Source: Pseudoalteromonas sp. BSi20652 (GTDB taxonomy: Bacteria; Pseudomonadota; Gammaproteobacteria; Enterobacterales; Alteromonadaceae). From it: DNA of 64,000 nt. Numbering within the stretch: position 1 is the first letter of the stretch; every line of letters begins with the position of its first letter. Shown here piece by piece: positions 45,445 through 55,370 of the stretch. The position numbers were made by a program, and so were the translations under genes. The notes beneath the pieces were generated by a model. That model saw only the letters and a program-made list of their open reading frames with translations, was not told where the DNA came from and ran no database searches. The stretch is from contig NZ_BADT01000091.1 in assembly GCF_000239855.1 (NCBI RefSeq), positions 1 to 64,000 of the forward strand, in the 5' to 3' direction.

Positions 45445-46060
45445 CAAATTCATCCGTAGCAAACTCAATTTGCTCGGTTAAAGTTTGTTTAATTTTATAA
45501 GTAAGTGGTTTTGAGCTTACAGATACATCTTCTGATTCAACATTACTAATATCACTAAATCCCGAGTGCCATACATTAAGAGTGTACTCACCTTTTGACG
45601 CTGTTAAGTCAACTTTTCCTGCTTCATCAGTAATCGCAAAAATTGTACTATCAACGACCACTATGTACCCCAACATCCAATCGTGAATATTGCAGCCTAG
45701 CTCTACAACACCCGTTTGCTCAAACACCAAGGGGGCTTTTGGTTGTTCTTTATATAATTTCAGCTCGAATGTTTTAGCCTTAGAAAAGGAATAAACATGG
45801 TGCATAATGGAATCTGCATTTGGAAATTCTACTTTTGCATTTTGCGGTACAACCAAAATACGTGGTGTAAATTCTCTGTCTTTTTGACTCATTGCATAAG
45901 GGGTATCAGGAGGCGTGATTATTTCTGAGCCGTTTTTTGTGGTTAACCACACAACGGCGTTTGCCATTGGCTCATCTTTCGTGTTTTTAACTGTTATGTT
46001 AACTGCAACAGTTTGCCAGCTTAAAACCATTAATATGATAATAATTAAATACTTGCTCAT
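45434..46060 (-). CDS. exported cupredoxin-like protein (methylamine-utilization type)
   Basis: 208 residues with a signal peptide (about 1-19). Type-1 copper ligands of plastocyanin-like proteins are present: His87/His88 (IMHHVYSF), Cys123, His126 and Met129 (GCNIHDWM). Similar proteins in Shewanella and relatives are named 'methylamine utilization protein'. A C-terminal beta domain follows (about 140-190). Probably periplasmic, binding copper or passing electrons. First gene of a possible three-gene unit. Confidence 0.85.
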   Translation of the reverse strand: MSKYLIIIILMVLSWQTVAVNITVKNTKDEPMANAVVWLTTKNGSEIITPPDTPYAMSQKDREFTPRILVVPQNAKVEFPNADSIMHHVYSFSKAKTFELKLYKEQPKAPLVFEQTGVVELGCNIHDWMLGYIVVVDSTIFAITDEAGKVDLTASKGEYTLNVWHSGFSDISNVESEDVSVSSKPLTYKIKQTLTEQIEFATDEFDDY

Positions 46061-46185
46061 TAGCTTACTTTTCTTATTTTCAATATATTTTCATTATAGA
46101 CCGATTAGAGTGCTAATTTTTATTTTTATAGCATTAATTATATATTTAGCGGCATATGTTATTCACAAACTACTTTTATAGTAGG

Positions 46186-46234
46186 ACGTTTAGTGATAGT
46201 AAATTTTAAATATAAATTTACTATCACTAAACGT
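46186..46234. repeat. 21-bp perfect inverted repeat
   Basis: Arms 46186-46206 and 46214-46234 are perfectly complementary, with a 7-base loop (TAAATAT). AT-rich (starts ACGTTTAGTGATAG). It lies 36 bases past the envZ stop, upstream of the cupredoxin gene. The stem has no adjacent T-run on either side, so it is not a standard terminator, though it may act as one. No other copy noticed. Confidence 0.8.
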
Positions 46235-46269
46235 AATTATGTTCATTTAATACACAAGAGTAATTTGCT

Positions 46270-47577
46270 TTAACTTGTATTTTTTATTGGTAAATAGACC
46301 TTCGCACTTAAACCGCCTTCGGGTCGGTTTGAAAGCTTTACTTTACCGTCGTGCATATCGATAATGCGTTTAATAATAGCAAGCCCTAGTCCACTCCCCT
46401 CACTGCCTCGTGCCGCATCACCTTGTTTAAAAGGTTCAAACACTGATTCTAATTCACTCTCTGGAATACCAGGTCCATCATCTTTTACTTCAACAACAAC
46501 GTATTTTTTATTTGAATTATAGTAACTAAGTACTTCAATATCCCCCTCGGAATAACGCCGTGCATTGCCTATCATATTTGTTATAACACGCTTAATAGCA
46601 ACAGTACTTAATGGAATGTTAGGGATAGTCGGATTACTTTTAAAAGTAATTGCCCGTTGATGCTGCAGTTCTGAATGTACAACTTCGGCTATTAAGCCAT
46701 TAATATCTTCACAGATTAACTCATCACGCTTATGGTGGCGTAAGTACTCTATAAACTGATCAATAATCCCATTCATGTCTTCTATATCGTAAATAATACC
46801 TTCACGTAAATAGTCATCAGTGTCTGCCATCATTTCGGTAGCTAAACGAATGCGCGTAAGCGGTGTACGTAAATCGTGAGATACACCCGCCATAAGTAAG
46901 CGGCGGTCGTTTTCAAGGGCTGCGATACCGCGCGACATTTGGTTAAAGGCACGGGTTACCTCTATTACTTCGGTAGACCCTTCTTCAGCGAGCTTTGAGG
47001 TAAAGTCGCCTTTACCTACTTTTATTGCAGCCTGCTGCAATGCTTTCAGAGGCCGGTTTAAGTGCCGTGCAAACAACCATCCCCCCAACACACTTAAAAA
47101 ACCAATACTCGATAAGTAAAAAGTTAAAAACTCTAAGTTATTTTCTTTAAAGCCGGTTAGCGGCACTTTTACCCAATAGCCTGGTGCTTGCGGTGCTTCT
47201 ACCCAATATATAAGCGGACCTGTTTGGCTAATGCGTACTCGTGAAAAACCACCTAATTGCTCAGACATACTGCGCGACAATCCTGAATACTCACGCGTTT
47301 GCCCAAGTCCATTACGCATAGCTTCTCGCTGGGTCATGACTTCAATACCCGTTATTTCAAAAAATTTTTCAGATACCTCGTCGTTTATTTCAACCCCGTC
47401 TTCCCAGTCAATAAATACCGTTTTTATTTGCTTAGCGAGCATTAAATTAACTTGTTCAATAGTCGGCTTTACAACGTACAGACTTACAGTTACATAAGAC
47501 ACTATTTGATTTATTAGCAGTAATGCTGCTACCAAAAAAACCGTTTGCCCAAATGCACTACGCGGAAAAAATCCCAT
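46270..47577 (-). CDS. envZ: osmosensor histidine kinase EnvZ
   Basis: 435 residues, E. coli 450. Two membrane helices (about 12-34 and 155-175) flank a periplasmic domain; HAMP, DHp with [20 protein letters not shown] (phospho-His in SHDLRTP), and ATP domain with N ([10 protein letters not shown]), DDGPGIP and GSGLGLAI boxes. Phosphorylates OmpR. Directly follows ompR with a 5-base gap. Confidence 0.96.
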   Translation of the reverse strand: MGFFPRSAFGQTVFLVAALLLINQIVSYVTVSLYVVKPTIEQVNLMLAKQIKTVFIDWEDGVEINDEVSEKFFEITGIEVMTQREAMRNGLGQTREYSGLSRSMSEQLGGFSRVRISQTGPLIYWVEAPQAPGYWVKVPLTGFKENNLEFLTFYLSSIGFLSVLGGWLFARHLNRPLKALQQAAIKVGKGDFTSKLAEEGSTEVIEVTRAFNQMSRGIAALENDRRLLMAGVSHDLRTPLTRIRLATEMMADTDDYLREGIIYDIEDMNGIIDQFIEYLRHHKRDELICEDINGLIAEVVHSELQHQRAITFKSNPTIPNIPLSTVAIKRVITNMIGNARRYSEGDIEVLSYYNSNKKYVVVEVKDDGPGIPESELESVFEPFKQGDAARGSEGSGLGLAIIKRIIDMHDGKVKLSNRPEGGLSAKVYLPIKNTS

Positions 47578-47582
47578 ATAAA

Positions 47583-48302
47583 TTACTTTTCACCATCAGG
47601 AACAAACACATAACCCAAACCCCAAACGGTTTGAATATAACGTGGGTTGGCAACATCTATCTCGATCATGCGACGAAGGCGAGATACTTGCACGTCAATA
47701 CTTCGCTCAAGAGCACTGTAGTCTCGCCCACGCGCCAAGTTCATTAGTTTATCGCGGCTAAGCGGCTCTCTTGGGTGTGATACAAGCGCTTTAAGTACTG
47801 CAAACTCGCCACTTGTTAGTGATATTGTTTTATCGCCTTCACTCATTTCGCGCGTTGCTAAATTAAGGGTGAATTTACCAAATGCAATTAAGTTTTCTTC
47901 TGCAGCTGGCGCACCTGGCACTTCTTTTGCGCGGCGGCGTAGAATAGCTTTAATGCGAGCTAGCAGCTCTCGAGGGTTAAATGGTTTAGGTATGTAGTCA
48001 TCAGCGCCGAGTTCTAAACCAATTATGCGGTCTACTTCGTCGCCTTTAGCGGTGAGCATAACAATAGGGATTTCGTTTTCCTTTTGGCGTAACCTGCGGC
48101 AAATAGACAAGCCATCTTCGCCTGGGAGCATTAAATCGAGCACCATTAAGTGAAAATTCTCCCGCTCAAGCAGTCTATCCATTTGCTCCGAATTTCCTGC
48201 GGTTCTAACAATAAAGCCTTGCTCTACTAAGTAACGTTCAAGCAAACTGCGTAAGCGCATATCGTCATCAACAACTAATACTTTTGTGGTCTCGTGTCCC
48301 AT
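47583..48302 (-). CDS. ompR: osmolarity response regulator OmpR
   Basis: 239 residues, E. coli length. Receiver domain with phospho-Asp in [14 protein letters not shown] and Lys in MLTAKGDE; winged-helix DNA-binding domain ([29 protein letters not shown]). Controls outer-membrane porins. Operon with envZ, divergent from greB, as in enterics. Confidence 0.97.
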   Translation of the reverse strand: MGHETTKVLVVDDDMRLRSLLERYLVEQGFIVRTAGNSEQMDRLLERENFHLMVLDLMLPGEDGLSICRRLRQKENEIPIVMLTAKGDEVDRIIGLELGADDYIPKPFNPRELLARIKAILRRRAKEVPGAPAAEENLIAFGKFTLNLATREMSEGDKTISLTSGEFAVLKALVSHPREPLSRDKLMNLARGRDYSALERSIDVQVSRLRRMIEIDVANPRYIQTVWGLGYVFVPDGEK

Positions 48303-48496
48303 AATCTCTTTCTTATTTTTATATCCAATTACTAGTTAATATAAATGAAAAACTTAATAATCAAAAACTAATTACCTGCTTAGATTGTTACTGAACATTT
48401 CAGAAGCAAATTATTACGACAATATAAATTTTAAACTCGACAAATTTTGCTAATTTTAATACCGTGCACAACATTAGAGCTTGAGAAGAATAGACA

Positions 48497-48976
48497 GTGA
48501 AAACAAATTTAGTTACCCGCGAAGGTTACTTACAACTGCAACAAGAACACGACCAATTATGGAATGTAAAACGCCCAGAAGTTACAAAAATAGTGAGCTG
48601 GGCGGCAAGTTTAGGGGATCGTTCTGAAAACGCAGACTATCAGTACAATAAACGGTTGCTGCGCCAAATAGATCGCCGAATACGCTATTTGCGCAAGCGC
48701 ATTCCCGATCTGAAAATTGTTGACTATTCCCCAGTCCAAGATGGAAAAGTATTCTTTGGCGCGTGGGTAGAAATAGAAAATGAAGAAGGTGAAACTAAAA
48801 GATTTAGAATTGTGGGTCCTGACGAAATTTACGGTCGTAAAGATTACATCTCTATCGACTCACCTATGGCGCGTGCTTTAATTAAAAAGCAGGTTGATGA
48901 CGACTTTGAGGTAATGACCCCACTAGGTAAAAAGGAATGGTATATAAACAGTATTTTGTACCAAAAAAATAATTAG
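48497..48976 (+). CDS. greB: transcription elongation factor GreB
   Basis: 159 residues. N-terminal coiled coil (MKTNLVTREGYLQLQQEHDQ; acidic tip SLGDRSENADYQYNKR) and C-terminal FKBP-like domain. GreB-type (159 residues, basic helix RQIDRRIRYLRKRI) rather than GreA. Stimulates RNA cleavage by backtracked polymerase. Divergent from ompR. Confidence 0.96.
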   Translation: MKTNLVTREGYLQLQQEHDQLWNVKRPEVTKIVSWAASLGDRSENADYQYNKRLLRQIDRRIRYLRKRIPDLKIVDYSPVQDGKVFFGAWVEIENEEGETKRFRIVGPDEIYGRKDYISIDSPMARALIKKQVDDDFEVMTPLGKKEWYINSILYQKNN

Positions 48977-48982
48977 TATGCT

Positions 48983-48996
48983 TTGATTCAGATCAT
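48983..48996 (+). promoter_or_regulatory. FNR/Crp-type binding site candidate
   Basis: TTGATTCAGATCAT matches the FNR consensus TTGAT-N4-ATCAA at nine of ten positions. A plausible promoter follows: -35 TTGTGT (49009-49014), 17-base spacer, -10 TATAAG (49032-49037). The site would be about 54 bases before the transcription start, not at the classical -41.5, so its function is uncertain. Confidence 0.4.
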
Positions 48997-49090
48997 GTTA
49001 ATTATTTATTGTGTAAGTTAGGTCATTACGATATAAGTGAATTAAATAAACTTATAATTTTTTAGTTTAAAATTAGCCAAGGTAATGGTC

Positions 49091-49402
49091 ATGTCAAACG
49101 TAGTACAGCGCATACTAAGCAATGCCGTATTGTTTGCACTTTTAATGGGTGTAAGTTTAACCCTGCATGCCAATGCCAAACAAAGTAATTTAGATCATGT
49201 AATAGTTTCGAATCATTTTATTGCTTATGATATTCCTGACCAAGCAAACCTCGACTTTGACGTAGACTCTTACGTTAATGTTATTTCCTTTAAGGCACCT
49301 CAACCACTCCCTAAAGATACGAACTCTTTTTATACTAGTCTAATTCTAGATAGACCTTTTAGCACCGCTTATCAGCGCGGACCTCCTCGTTATTTTATTT
49401 AA
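49091..49402 (+). CDS. small exported protein, unknown
   Basis: 103 residues from the ATG at 49091 (AAGG 8 bases upstream). N-terminal signal peptide ending near LTLHANA. The mature part is about 75 residues with no cysteines and no known motif. I do not recognise it. Followed after 53 bases by a CBS-domain gene; the pair may share the promoter near 49010-49037. Confidence 0.6.
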   Translation: MSNVVQRILSNAVLFALLMGVSLTLHANAKQSNLDHVIVSNHFIAYDIPDQANLDFDVDSYVNVISFKAPQPLPKDTNSFYTSLILDRPFSTAYQRGPPRYFI

Positions 49403-49455
49403 CTCATTATTTTAAAACATTGATTAAATCTTATAACTCTATTTAGGTGACTAAT

Positions 49456-50037
49456 ATGTCTAACTTTAAAGAATTGCGCACTCAAAATATTTCTCATGGC
49501 GTTATTGCTAACACCTTTGCTGATGACCAACCGTTAATTGATTTAACGTCTCCAGCGTTAAAAATGGTAAACAACTTTACTCAAAAAACGCCTGTGCGTG
49601 CACAATACGAAACAACGATTGAAGAAGCACTCAAACAAATAAACTCTCAAAAATCCGATTTCATACTCGTAACCGATGATACTCATAAATTGATTGGTAT
49701 TGTTTCAAGTGCAGATTTACAAAGCTCTAAAATAGCTATTATTGCACAGCGTTTAAACTCACCACACAAAGAAGTAAGCTTACGTCATATTATGACGCCA
49801 ATAAGCCAGCTAATGGGTGTTAGCATGCAAAGCCTAAGCCACGCATGTATCGGTGATGCGCTACAAACAATGGAACATCAAGGTGTGATGTTTTTATTAG
49901 TAACAACGGCTAATAACAAAATTTGTGGATTAGTTTCAGCAAGACAAATTGCTAGAACATTACAAATCCCTTTACATATTACCCCTATAGCTCATTCATT
50001 CAGTGAAGTACTGGAAAATGTAGAGCACCCTCACTAA
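49456..50037 (+). CDS. CBS-domain protein
   Basis: 193 residues from the ATG at 49456 (AGGTGA 5 bases upstream). Two CBS motifs form one Bateman module: IEEALKQINSQKSDFILVTD...LIGIVSSADL (about 55-95) and the C-terminal GDALQTMEHQGVMFLLVTT...GLVSARQIA. CBS pairs usually bind adenine nucleotides. No catalytic domain. Role unknown. Confidence 0.85.
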   Translation: MSNFKELRTQNISHGVIANTFADDQPLIDLTSPALKMVNNFTQKTPVRAQYETTIEEALKQINSQKSDFILVTDDTHKLIGIVSSADLQSSKIAIIAQRLNSPHKEVSLRHIMTPISQLMGVSMQSLSHACIGDALQTMEHQGVMFLLVTTANNKICGLVSARQIARTLQIPLHITPIAHSFSEVLENVEHPH

Positions 50038-50078
50038 GGGCTCTTCATATTTTATAATTACCTCCTTTATTCCAACAT

Positions 50079-50117
50079 CTTAAAGCAAGTAAAATAGCTT
50101 GCTTTAAGAGCTTTTTA
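50079..50117 (+). terminator. terminator after CBS-domain gene
   Basis: 11-bp perfect stem CTTAAAGCAAG (50079-50089) with CTTGCTTTAAG (50098-50108), followed by AGCTTTTTATT. Confidence 0.85.
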
Positions 50118-50205
50118 TTACTACCTCGTGTGATATTATTCAAGCAATTAGTCGCATCAGCTAACTATGTTAACTGGTCTTATTTTTGTTTAAAAAGGTT
50201 TTTGC

Positions 50206-52587
50206 ATGAGCGATATCTCTGCACGTTTAGCTATTGAGCTAAATGCACAGCAACAGCAAGTTGTTGCTGCAACAAAGTTACTTGATGAAGGCTCAACAGT
50301 GCCTTTTATTGCCCGTTACAGAAAAGAAGCAACCGGCGGTTTAGACGACACTCAATTACGTCTTTTAGAACAACGTTTATCTTATTTACGTGAATTAGAA
50401 GAACGCCGTAGCTTTATATTATCAACCATCGAATCACAAAAAAAACTGACGCCAGAATTAAAGAACGATATAAATACAGCACTAAGTAAAACCGAGCTTG
50501 AAGATTTATATCTACCTTACAAAGCAAAACGCCGCACTAAAGGCCAAATAGCAATTGAAGCCGGTTTAGAACCTCTTGCAAATGAGTTATTCAACAATGC
50601 AAACCTTGACCCTGAACAACAAGCAGAGCAGTTTATTAATGCTGAAAAAGGCTTTGCTGATACAAAAGCAGTGCTTGATGGGGCTAAATTTATTTTAATG
50701 GAACGCTTTGCTGAAGATGCAAAGCTGCTTGCTAAGTTTAGAAGCCACATTAGTCAAAATGGCGCCATTGAAAGCTCGCTAATTAAAGGGCAAGAGCAAG
50801 CTGGAACAAAGTATCGAGATTATTTTGAGCATCAAGAACTCCTAAAAAAGGTACCTTCGCACCGCGCACTAGCCATGTTAAGAGCTCGTAATGAAGGTAT
50901 ACTTCAGCTAAATGTAAACCCTGAGCCAAGTTCTGAAAATTCAGCACAATTATGCGCACAGATGATTGCAGACCATTACCGTTTGGACATTAAATATAAA
51001 GCAGCAAGCCCGTGGCTATTGAGTGTTGTGCAATGGGCGTGGAAAATTAAATTAGGTTTACACCTAGAGAATGAATTTTTTGCAGCTATGCGCGAAAAAG
51101 CAGAAGCCGGTGCAATTGATGTTTTTGCTAAAAACTTAAAAGATTTATTAATGGCGGCCCCTGCGGGTCCTCGTACTACACTTGGTCTTGATCCTGGTCT
51201 GCGTACTGGATGTAAAATTGCGATAGTCGACAGCACTGGTAAATTACTAACCACACAAACTATTTTCCCGCATGCACCGCAGAATCACTGGGATAAATCA
51301 GTTCGCACATTAGAGCTGCTTTGTCGTCAACATAAGGTTGAGCTTATAGCCATTGGTAATGGCACTGCATCACGAGAATCAGATAAATTAGTTGCCGAAC
51401 TAATGAAAGCAAATACTGAGCTTAAACTAAATAAAATTATGGTAAGTGAAGCAGGCGCATCTGTTTATTCTGCTTCTGAGCTTGCTGCTAATGAATTTCC
51501 AGATTTAGATGTATCTTTACGAGGAGCTGTATCTATTGCCCGTCGCCTACAAGACCCTCTTGCAGAGCTTGTTAAAATTGAGCCTAAATCAATTGGTGTT
51601 GGCCAATACCAGCACGATGTATCGCAAAGCCAATTAGGTCAAAGCCTTATCTCTGTAGTAGAAGATTGTGTAAACTCTGTTGGTGTGGATTTAAATATGG
51701 CGTCTGTGCCACTACTTACACGCGTATCGGGTTTGAACAAAACATTAGCGCAAAATATTGTAAATTATCGCGATGCTAACGGTTCATTTTCTAAGCGTAG
51801 TGAACTTAAAAAAGTTGAGCGTTTAGGACCAAAAGCCTTTGAACAAGCAGCTGGGTTTTTACGTATTAATAATGGTAGCGATCCGCTAGATAACTCATCA
51901 GTTCACCCTGAGGCTTACCCTATAGTTAAGCGTATTTGCGAGCACAACAGCATTGACGTAAACAGCTTAATTGGTAACAGCGACTTTTTAAATAAATTAG
52001 CAGCTAACGACTATATTGACGAAAAGTTTGGCTTACCAACCATCACCGACATTATTACTGAGCTTGATAAACCAGGTCGCGATCCTCGTCCTGAATTTAA
52101 AACAGCTGAGTTTAAAGCCGGTGTCGAAAAAATTAGTGACCTAAAACCTGGTATGATTTTAGAAGGTGTAGTGTCTAATGTTGCCAACTTTGGTGCTTTT
52201 GTTGATGTAGGTGTTCATCAAGACGGTTTAGTACATATTTCAGCAATCACGAATAAATTTATATCAGATCCGCGCGAAGTTGTTAAAGCTGGTGATATTG
52301 TTAAAGTTAAAGTAGTTGAAGTAGATGCAGCACGTAAACGCATAAGCTTTACCATGCGCTTAGATGACGACATTGACACAAGTAATAAGACTGCAGCTCC
52401 ATCAGCTCAAAAGCCACAAACAGCACGTACTAAAAACTCACAACCTCGTGCCGCAAAGTCAAAACCTGATAACGGTAATGCGTTAATGGGTAATGCATTT
52501 GCCGATGCGTTTGCTAACGCTAAAGTTAAAAATAATACTTGTACAACTAAGCTAAAACGAAAAAACCGCGTAAGCGGTTTTTTGTAG
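50206..52587 (+). CDS. tex: RNA-binding transcription accessory protein Tex (YhgF)
   Basis: 793 residues. Tex N-terminal domain, YqgF/RNase H-like domain ([16 protein letters not shown]), tandem HhH ([20 protein letters not shown]) and a C-terminal S1 domain ([20 protein letters not shown]). Homologues usually end soon after [15 protein letters not shown]. Here the frame continues 18 codons (to ...GFL) and reads through the terminator hairpin before a TAG at 52585. One more A in the run near 52527-52535 would give AAA TAA and end the protein at about 776 residues. Thus either a one-base deletion or sequencing error; if real, the mRNA would end before a stop codon. Confidence 0.9.
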   Translation: MSDISARLAIELNAQQQQVVAATKLLDEGSTVPFIARYRKEATGGLDDTQLRLLEQRLSYLRELEERRSFILSTIESQKKLTPELKNDINTALSKTELEDLYLPYKAKRRTKGQIAIEAGLEPLANELFNNANLDPEQQAEQFINAEKGFADTKAVLDGAKFILMERFAEDAKLLAKFRSHISQNGAIESSLIKGQEQAGTKYRDYFEHQELLKKVPSHRALAMLRARNEGILQLNVNPEPSSENSAQLCAQMIADHYRLDIKYKAASPWLLSVVQWAWKIKLGLHLENEFFAAMREKAEAGAIDVFAKNLKDLLMAAPAGPRTTLGLDPGLRTGCKIAIVDSTGKLLTTQTIFPHAPQNHWDKSVRTLELLCRQHKVELIAIGNGTASRESDKLVAELMKANTELKLNKIMVSEAGASVYSASELAANEFPDLDVSLRGAVSIARRLQDPLAELVKIEPKSIGVGQYQHDVSQSQLGQSLISVVEDCVNSVGVDLNMASVPLLTRVSGLNKTLAQNIVNYRDANGSFSKRSELKKVERLGPKAFEQAAGFLRINNGSDPLDNSSVHPEAYPIVKRICEHNSIDVNSLIGNSDFLNKLAANDYIDEKFGLPTITDIITELDKPGRDPRPEFKTAEFKAGVEKISDLKPGMILEGVVSNVANFGAFVDVGVHQDGLVHISAITNKFISDPREVVKAGDIVKVKVVEVDAARKRISFTMRLDDDIDTSNKTAAPSAQKPQTARTKNSQPRAAKSKPDNGNALMGNAFADAFANAKVKNNTCTTKLKRKNRVSGFL
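52560..52584 (+). terminator. terminator inside the 3' end of the tex frame
   Basis: Stem AAAAAACCGC (52560-52569), GTAA loop, GCGGTTTTTT (52574-52583). It overlaps the last nine codons of the tex frame, so transcripts ending in the T-run would lack the TAG stop. Confidence 0.9.
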
Positions 52588-52605
52588 TTCCGTTTTACTA
52601 AATTA

Positions 52606-53463
52606 TTAACTTAACGCTGAGAAACCACTTTGACTCGCTGGCGATGTAGCCATTTGATAAAAGTTAGCAATACGCCCCGCCCGTGCCTCAACATCGGCAT
52701 CACGTGTTTGCTCATCACTTTTGGCTGTTTTTGTATCGCCGCTTTCATCGCTAGAGAATGAAGCTTCAAGCTTATTTTTTGCGTCCTCGTCGTCTTCTTT
52801 TTCAGGTTGTATAAGCTCAGCTTGAGCCGCTGCTAGCTTTTGCGTAGCGTCTGCAGCAATAGAGCGATCAGCTCCCGACGGCTCTGCAGGGGCTAATGCG
52901 GCAGCACGTACCGTTTGCATTTTATCTATAGTTGCTTGCGGGTCACCCGGAATCTCTGATACATCAATTTGTACCTCTCCGCCAACAGCGTAGTTAGTAC
53001 CATCGGGTCCACGTTGATATTCGTAACTTGGAGATCCTGCATATTGACCACCTACAGAAGCATGTGCTTGTTCGTGTATTCTTACTTCAGTATCTCGTGC
53101 TTTCAACTCTGTAATTTGCTGCTGCTCTTGTTCTAATACTTGCTGTTCTTGCTCAGAAGCTTGTTGCTCAGTTTTTTCCTCTTCTGAACTTTCTTGGCCT
53201 TCTGGGTTTTGTGTATTATCGCCACGCTCTTGGACTCTTTTTTCGTCTGCTAACTTACCCGATACATCATAGGTTGCACCATCGTTGTTAACTGGTAATT
53301 TTGCTTTTTCAGCATCACTTTGAGCTTTGGTTTCTGTGTTGCTTGCGCTACTAGATGCGGGTGCAGGAATAACTTCTCGTAGTTGGTTGTCACGCCGTGC
53401 GGTTTCCGTATAAACATTTGCAGTGTTTATATTGATAGACGGAAATGGCGTAACAATATTCAT
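52606..53463 (-). CDS. putative metalloprotease, SprA/CJM1_0395 family
   Basis: 285 residues. Long charged Glu/Gln-rich N-terminal half with coiled-coil character, then the family core: RIHEQAHASVGGQYAGSPSY (HExxH zinc motif) followed by GPDGTNYAVGGEVQIDVSEI and the ATIDKMQTVRAAALAPAEPS helix. Annotated as putative metalloproteases; the substrate is unknown. Cotranscribed with the small gene upstream (gap of 4 bases). Confidence 0.88.
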   Translation of the reverse strand: MNIVTPFPSININTANVYTETARRDNQLREVIPAPASSSASNTETKAQSDAEKAKLPVNNDGATYDVSGKLADEKRVQERGDNTQNPEGQESSEEEKTEQQASEQEQQVLEQEQQQITELKARDTEVRIHEQAHASVGGQYAGSPSYEYQRGPDGTNYAVGGEVQIDVSEIPGDPQATIDKMQTVRAAALAPAEPSGADRSIAADATQKLAAAQAELIQPEKEDDEDAKNKLEASFSSDESGDTKTAKSDEQTRDADVEARAGRIANFYQMATSPASQSGFSALS

Positions 53464-53467
53464 AATA

Positions 53468-53776
53468 CTAGACTTTAATATCGATTAACGTGCCAAGTAC
53501 ATCATCGGCTGTTTGAATTGATTGCGTATTTGCCTTAGCATTAAACTCTTCAACTTTTAAGTTAACAAGCGCTTCATCAATACGAGCTGGCTGTGCTACA
53601 GGTGCAGTAATAGCTTCTTCAGGGCGTGCTGCTGTAAGCTGACGTTGTTGCGCTAATTGCGCGTCATCTTGCTGTTCTATACTGGCACGGTTAATCTCAG
53701 CGCTGGCTTTTTCAATACCTTGGCTAGCACGATTAAACCCTTCAACGCCATTATTAAATACAGATCCGATTGGCAT
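53468..53776 (-). CDS. small conserved hypothetical protein with rod-like ends
   Basis: 102 residues. The N-terminal GVEGFNRASQGIEKASAEIN and C-terminal helices (LVNLKVEEFNAKANTQSIQT, then DDVLGTLIDIKV) recall the terminal helices of flagellar rod/hook proteins, with a Gln/Ala-rich middle. I cannot name it. It immediately precedes the SprA-type metalloprotease gene, so the two may act together. Confidence 0.6.
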   Translation of the reverse strand: MPIGSVFNNGVEGFNRASQGIEKASAEINRASIEQQDDAQLAQQRQLTAARPEEAITAPVAQPARIDEALVNLKVEEFNAKANTQSIQTADDVLGTLIDIKV

Positions 53777-53866
53777 ATTAAAACCTCCACCAAATAAACA
53801 TTGTTTAATTATCGCTCAGGTTCTGCTCAAAATAAAGCTTTAAACAGCACTATTCTTAGCTCTATT

Positions 53867-54604
53867 TTAAAGCATTGATTTAACGACAGATAAAAACTCA
53901 CTTTTATGAGAAATAAATGGCGCGTGCGACGCTTTATCTAGTACTTTGTATTCAAACTCAGCATTTAGTACTGACATTTCACTCATTGCTTTATAAGGCA
54001 CTAAGGCATCAAGTCGCCCAAATACTCCTTTGACAGGTACTGGGCAATGAGCAAATAAATCACGTAAATCGTCGTTTTGTAAAATATCTAAACCAGCACT
54101 CAATGCTTCGCTTTTTGGCGAACTGTATTGGTTTAATAATTGTTTAAGTTGCTTTATATCATCACGTGCCGACTCACTACCCATCGCTTGAATAGCTAAA
54201 AAGCGCTCTATCGTTTTCTCTCGATGATTAACTAACTGCTCTTTAAACTGCGCCAATACATTCGCTTTTATTCCAGGCCAATTATCTGCCTCCGCAAAAA
54301 AAGGAGTCGATGCGATTAAAATAACTTTTGATACTTTTTCAGGCCAATGCTTAGCAATATAAAGTGCAAATAATCCACCTAACGACCACCCCATTAAAAT
54401 GGTCTTCGGCTTTAACTGCTCACTTAAAAGTGCTGCTGCATCATGCAAAGTATAAGGGCTTGGGCAAACATGGCTATTACCAAACCCTGGTAGGTCAAGG
54501 CTGCGCACATTTCCTGAATATAAAAACTCAAGATCAGGCAGTACTAACTGCCATACTCCCTGATTCATTCCCCAACCATGTAATAACACTAACTCATTTT
54601 GCAT
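53867..54604 (-). CDS. bioH: pimeloyl-[ACP] methyl ester carboxylesterase
   Basis: 245 residues, alpha/beta hydrolase. Nucleophile Ser74 in GWSLGG, oxyanion HGWGMNQGVW, Asp in VFGRLDALVP and His in KASHAPFISH. Removes the methyl group from pimeloyl-ACP methyl ester in biotin synthesis. Divergent from gntX/comF, as in enterics. Confidence 0.93.
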   Translation of the reverse strand: MQNELVLLHGWGMNQGVWQLVLPDLEFLYSGNVRSLDLPGFGNSHVCPSPYTLHDAAALLSEQLKPKTILMGWSLGGLFALYIAKHWPEKVSKVILIASTPFFAEADNWPGIKANVLAQFKEQLVNHREKTIERFLAIQAMGSESARDDIKQLKQLLNQYSSPKSEALSAGLDILQNDDLRDLFAHCPVPVKGVFGRLDALVPYKAMSEMSVLNAEFEYKVLDKASHAPFISHKSEFLSVVKSML

Positions 54605-54678
54605 ATTTGCCTAACCTTTACCAAACTTAGGCTCATAATAACGATTAAGAAGATGTTTGCAATGCGAGGTTACAACCA

Positions 54679-55356
54679 ATGACAAAAGCTATTTTTGACT
54701 GGCTCTTCCCATCTTATTGTGTGCAATGTGAAAATATTATTAATGCATCACAAGGATTATGCGATTATTGCTTAGAAGACTTACCATTATTTGATTTAAG
54801 TAAGCAAACCAACCTATTGCATCGTCCCGATATTGTTGAGATGTTTCCTAATTGCGAATTTGAGCAGTTATTTGCATGCGCATTTTATCAACCTCCATTT
54901 GAGGTGTGGCTTAAACAACTTAAATTTAACAATCAAATTCATTACAAAAAAGCACTCCAGCAAATTATTAAAAAGCAACTCATACAGTTTTTTAATAGTA
55001 CCCCAAAGCAACCCGATGCATTTGTAATTTTACCGCTACATAAAAGTCGTTTTTTAAACCGTGGATTTAATCAAGTAAGTCAAGTATGGCAACCCTGCTT
55101 AGGTAATTACGTGCCATTGAGCAATGTCCTTGTTCGTAATAAAAAAACACAAGCACAGTCAGATTTATCAAAAGCAAAGCGCATTAAAAATTTAAAAAAT
55201 GCCTTTATTTGTAAAGAAGATATGAGCGGAAAAATAGTTGCCATCGTTGATGATGTGATGACAACAGGGGCAACATTAAACGCAGCCACTAGTGCACTAA
55301 AACAAGCAGGCGCTAAACAAGTATGGGCTTTTACAACGTGTTTAACGCCAATTTAG
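54679..55356 (+). CDS. gntX: ComF/GntX-family phosphoribosyltransferase-like protein
   Basis: 225 residues. N-terminal zinc ribbon (Cys14, Cys17, Cys28, Cys31), then a phosphoribosyltransferase-like domain with the PRPP motif VAIVDDVMTTGATLNA. ComF relatives function in DNA uptake in naturally competent bacteria; the enteric gntX role is unclear. Lies between bioH and nfuA. Confidence 0.88.
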   Translation: MTKAIFDWLFPSYCVQCENIINASQGLCDYCLEDLPLFDLSKQTNLLHRPDIVEMFPNCEFEQLFACAFYQPPFEVWLKQLKFNNQIHYKKALQQIIKKQLIQFFNSTPKQPDAFVILPLHKSRFLNRGFNQVSQVWQPCLGNYVPLSNVLVRNKKTQAQSDLSKAKRIKNLKNAFICKEDMSGKIVAIVDDVMTTGATLNAATSALKQAGAKQVWAFTTCLTPI

Positions 55357-55370
55357 TCATTTAATAAATA

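Noticed and set aside
54660-54679. BirA operator half-site (GGTTACAA) at gntX/bioH
   Set aside because: Only one half is present and bioH is not under BirA in E. coli.
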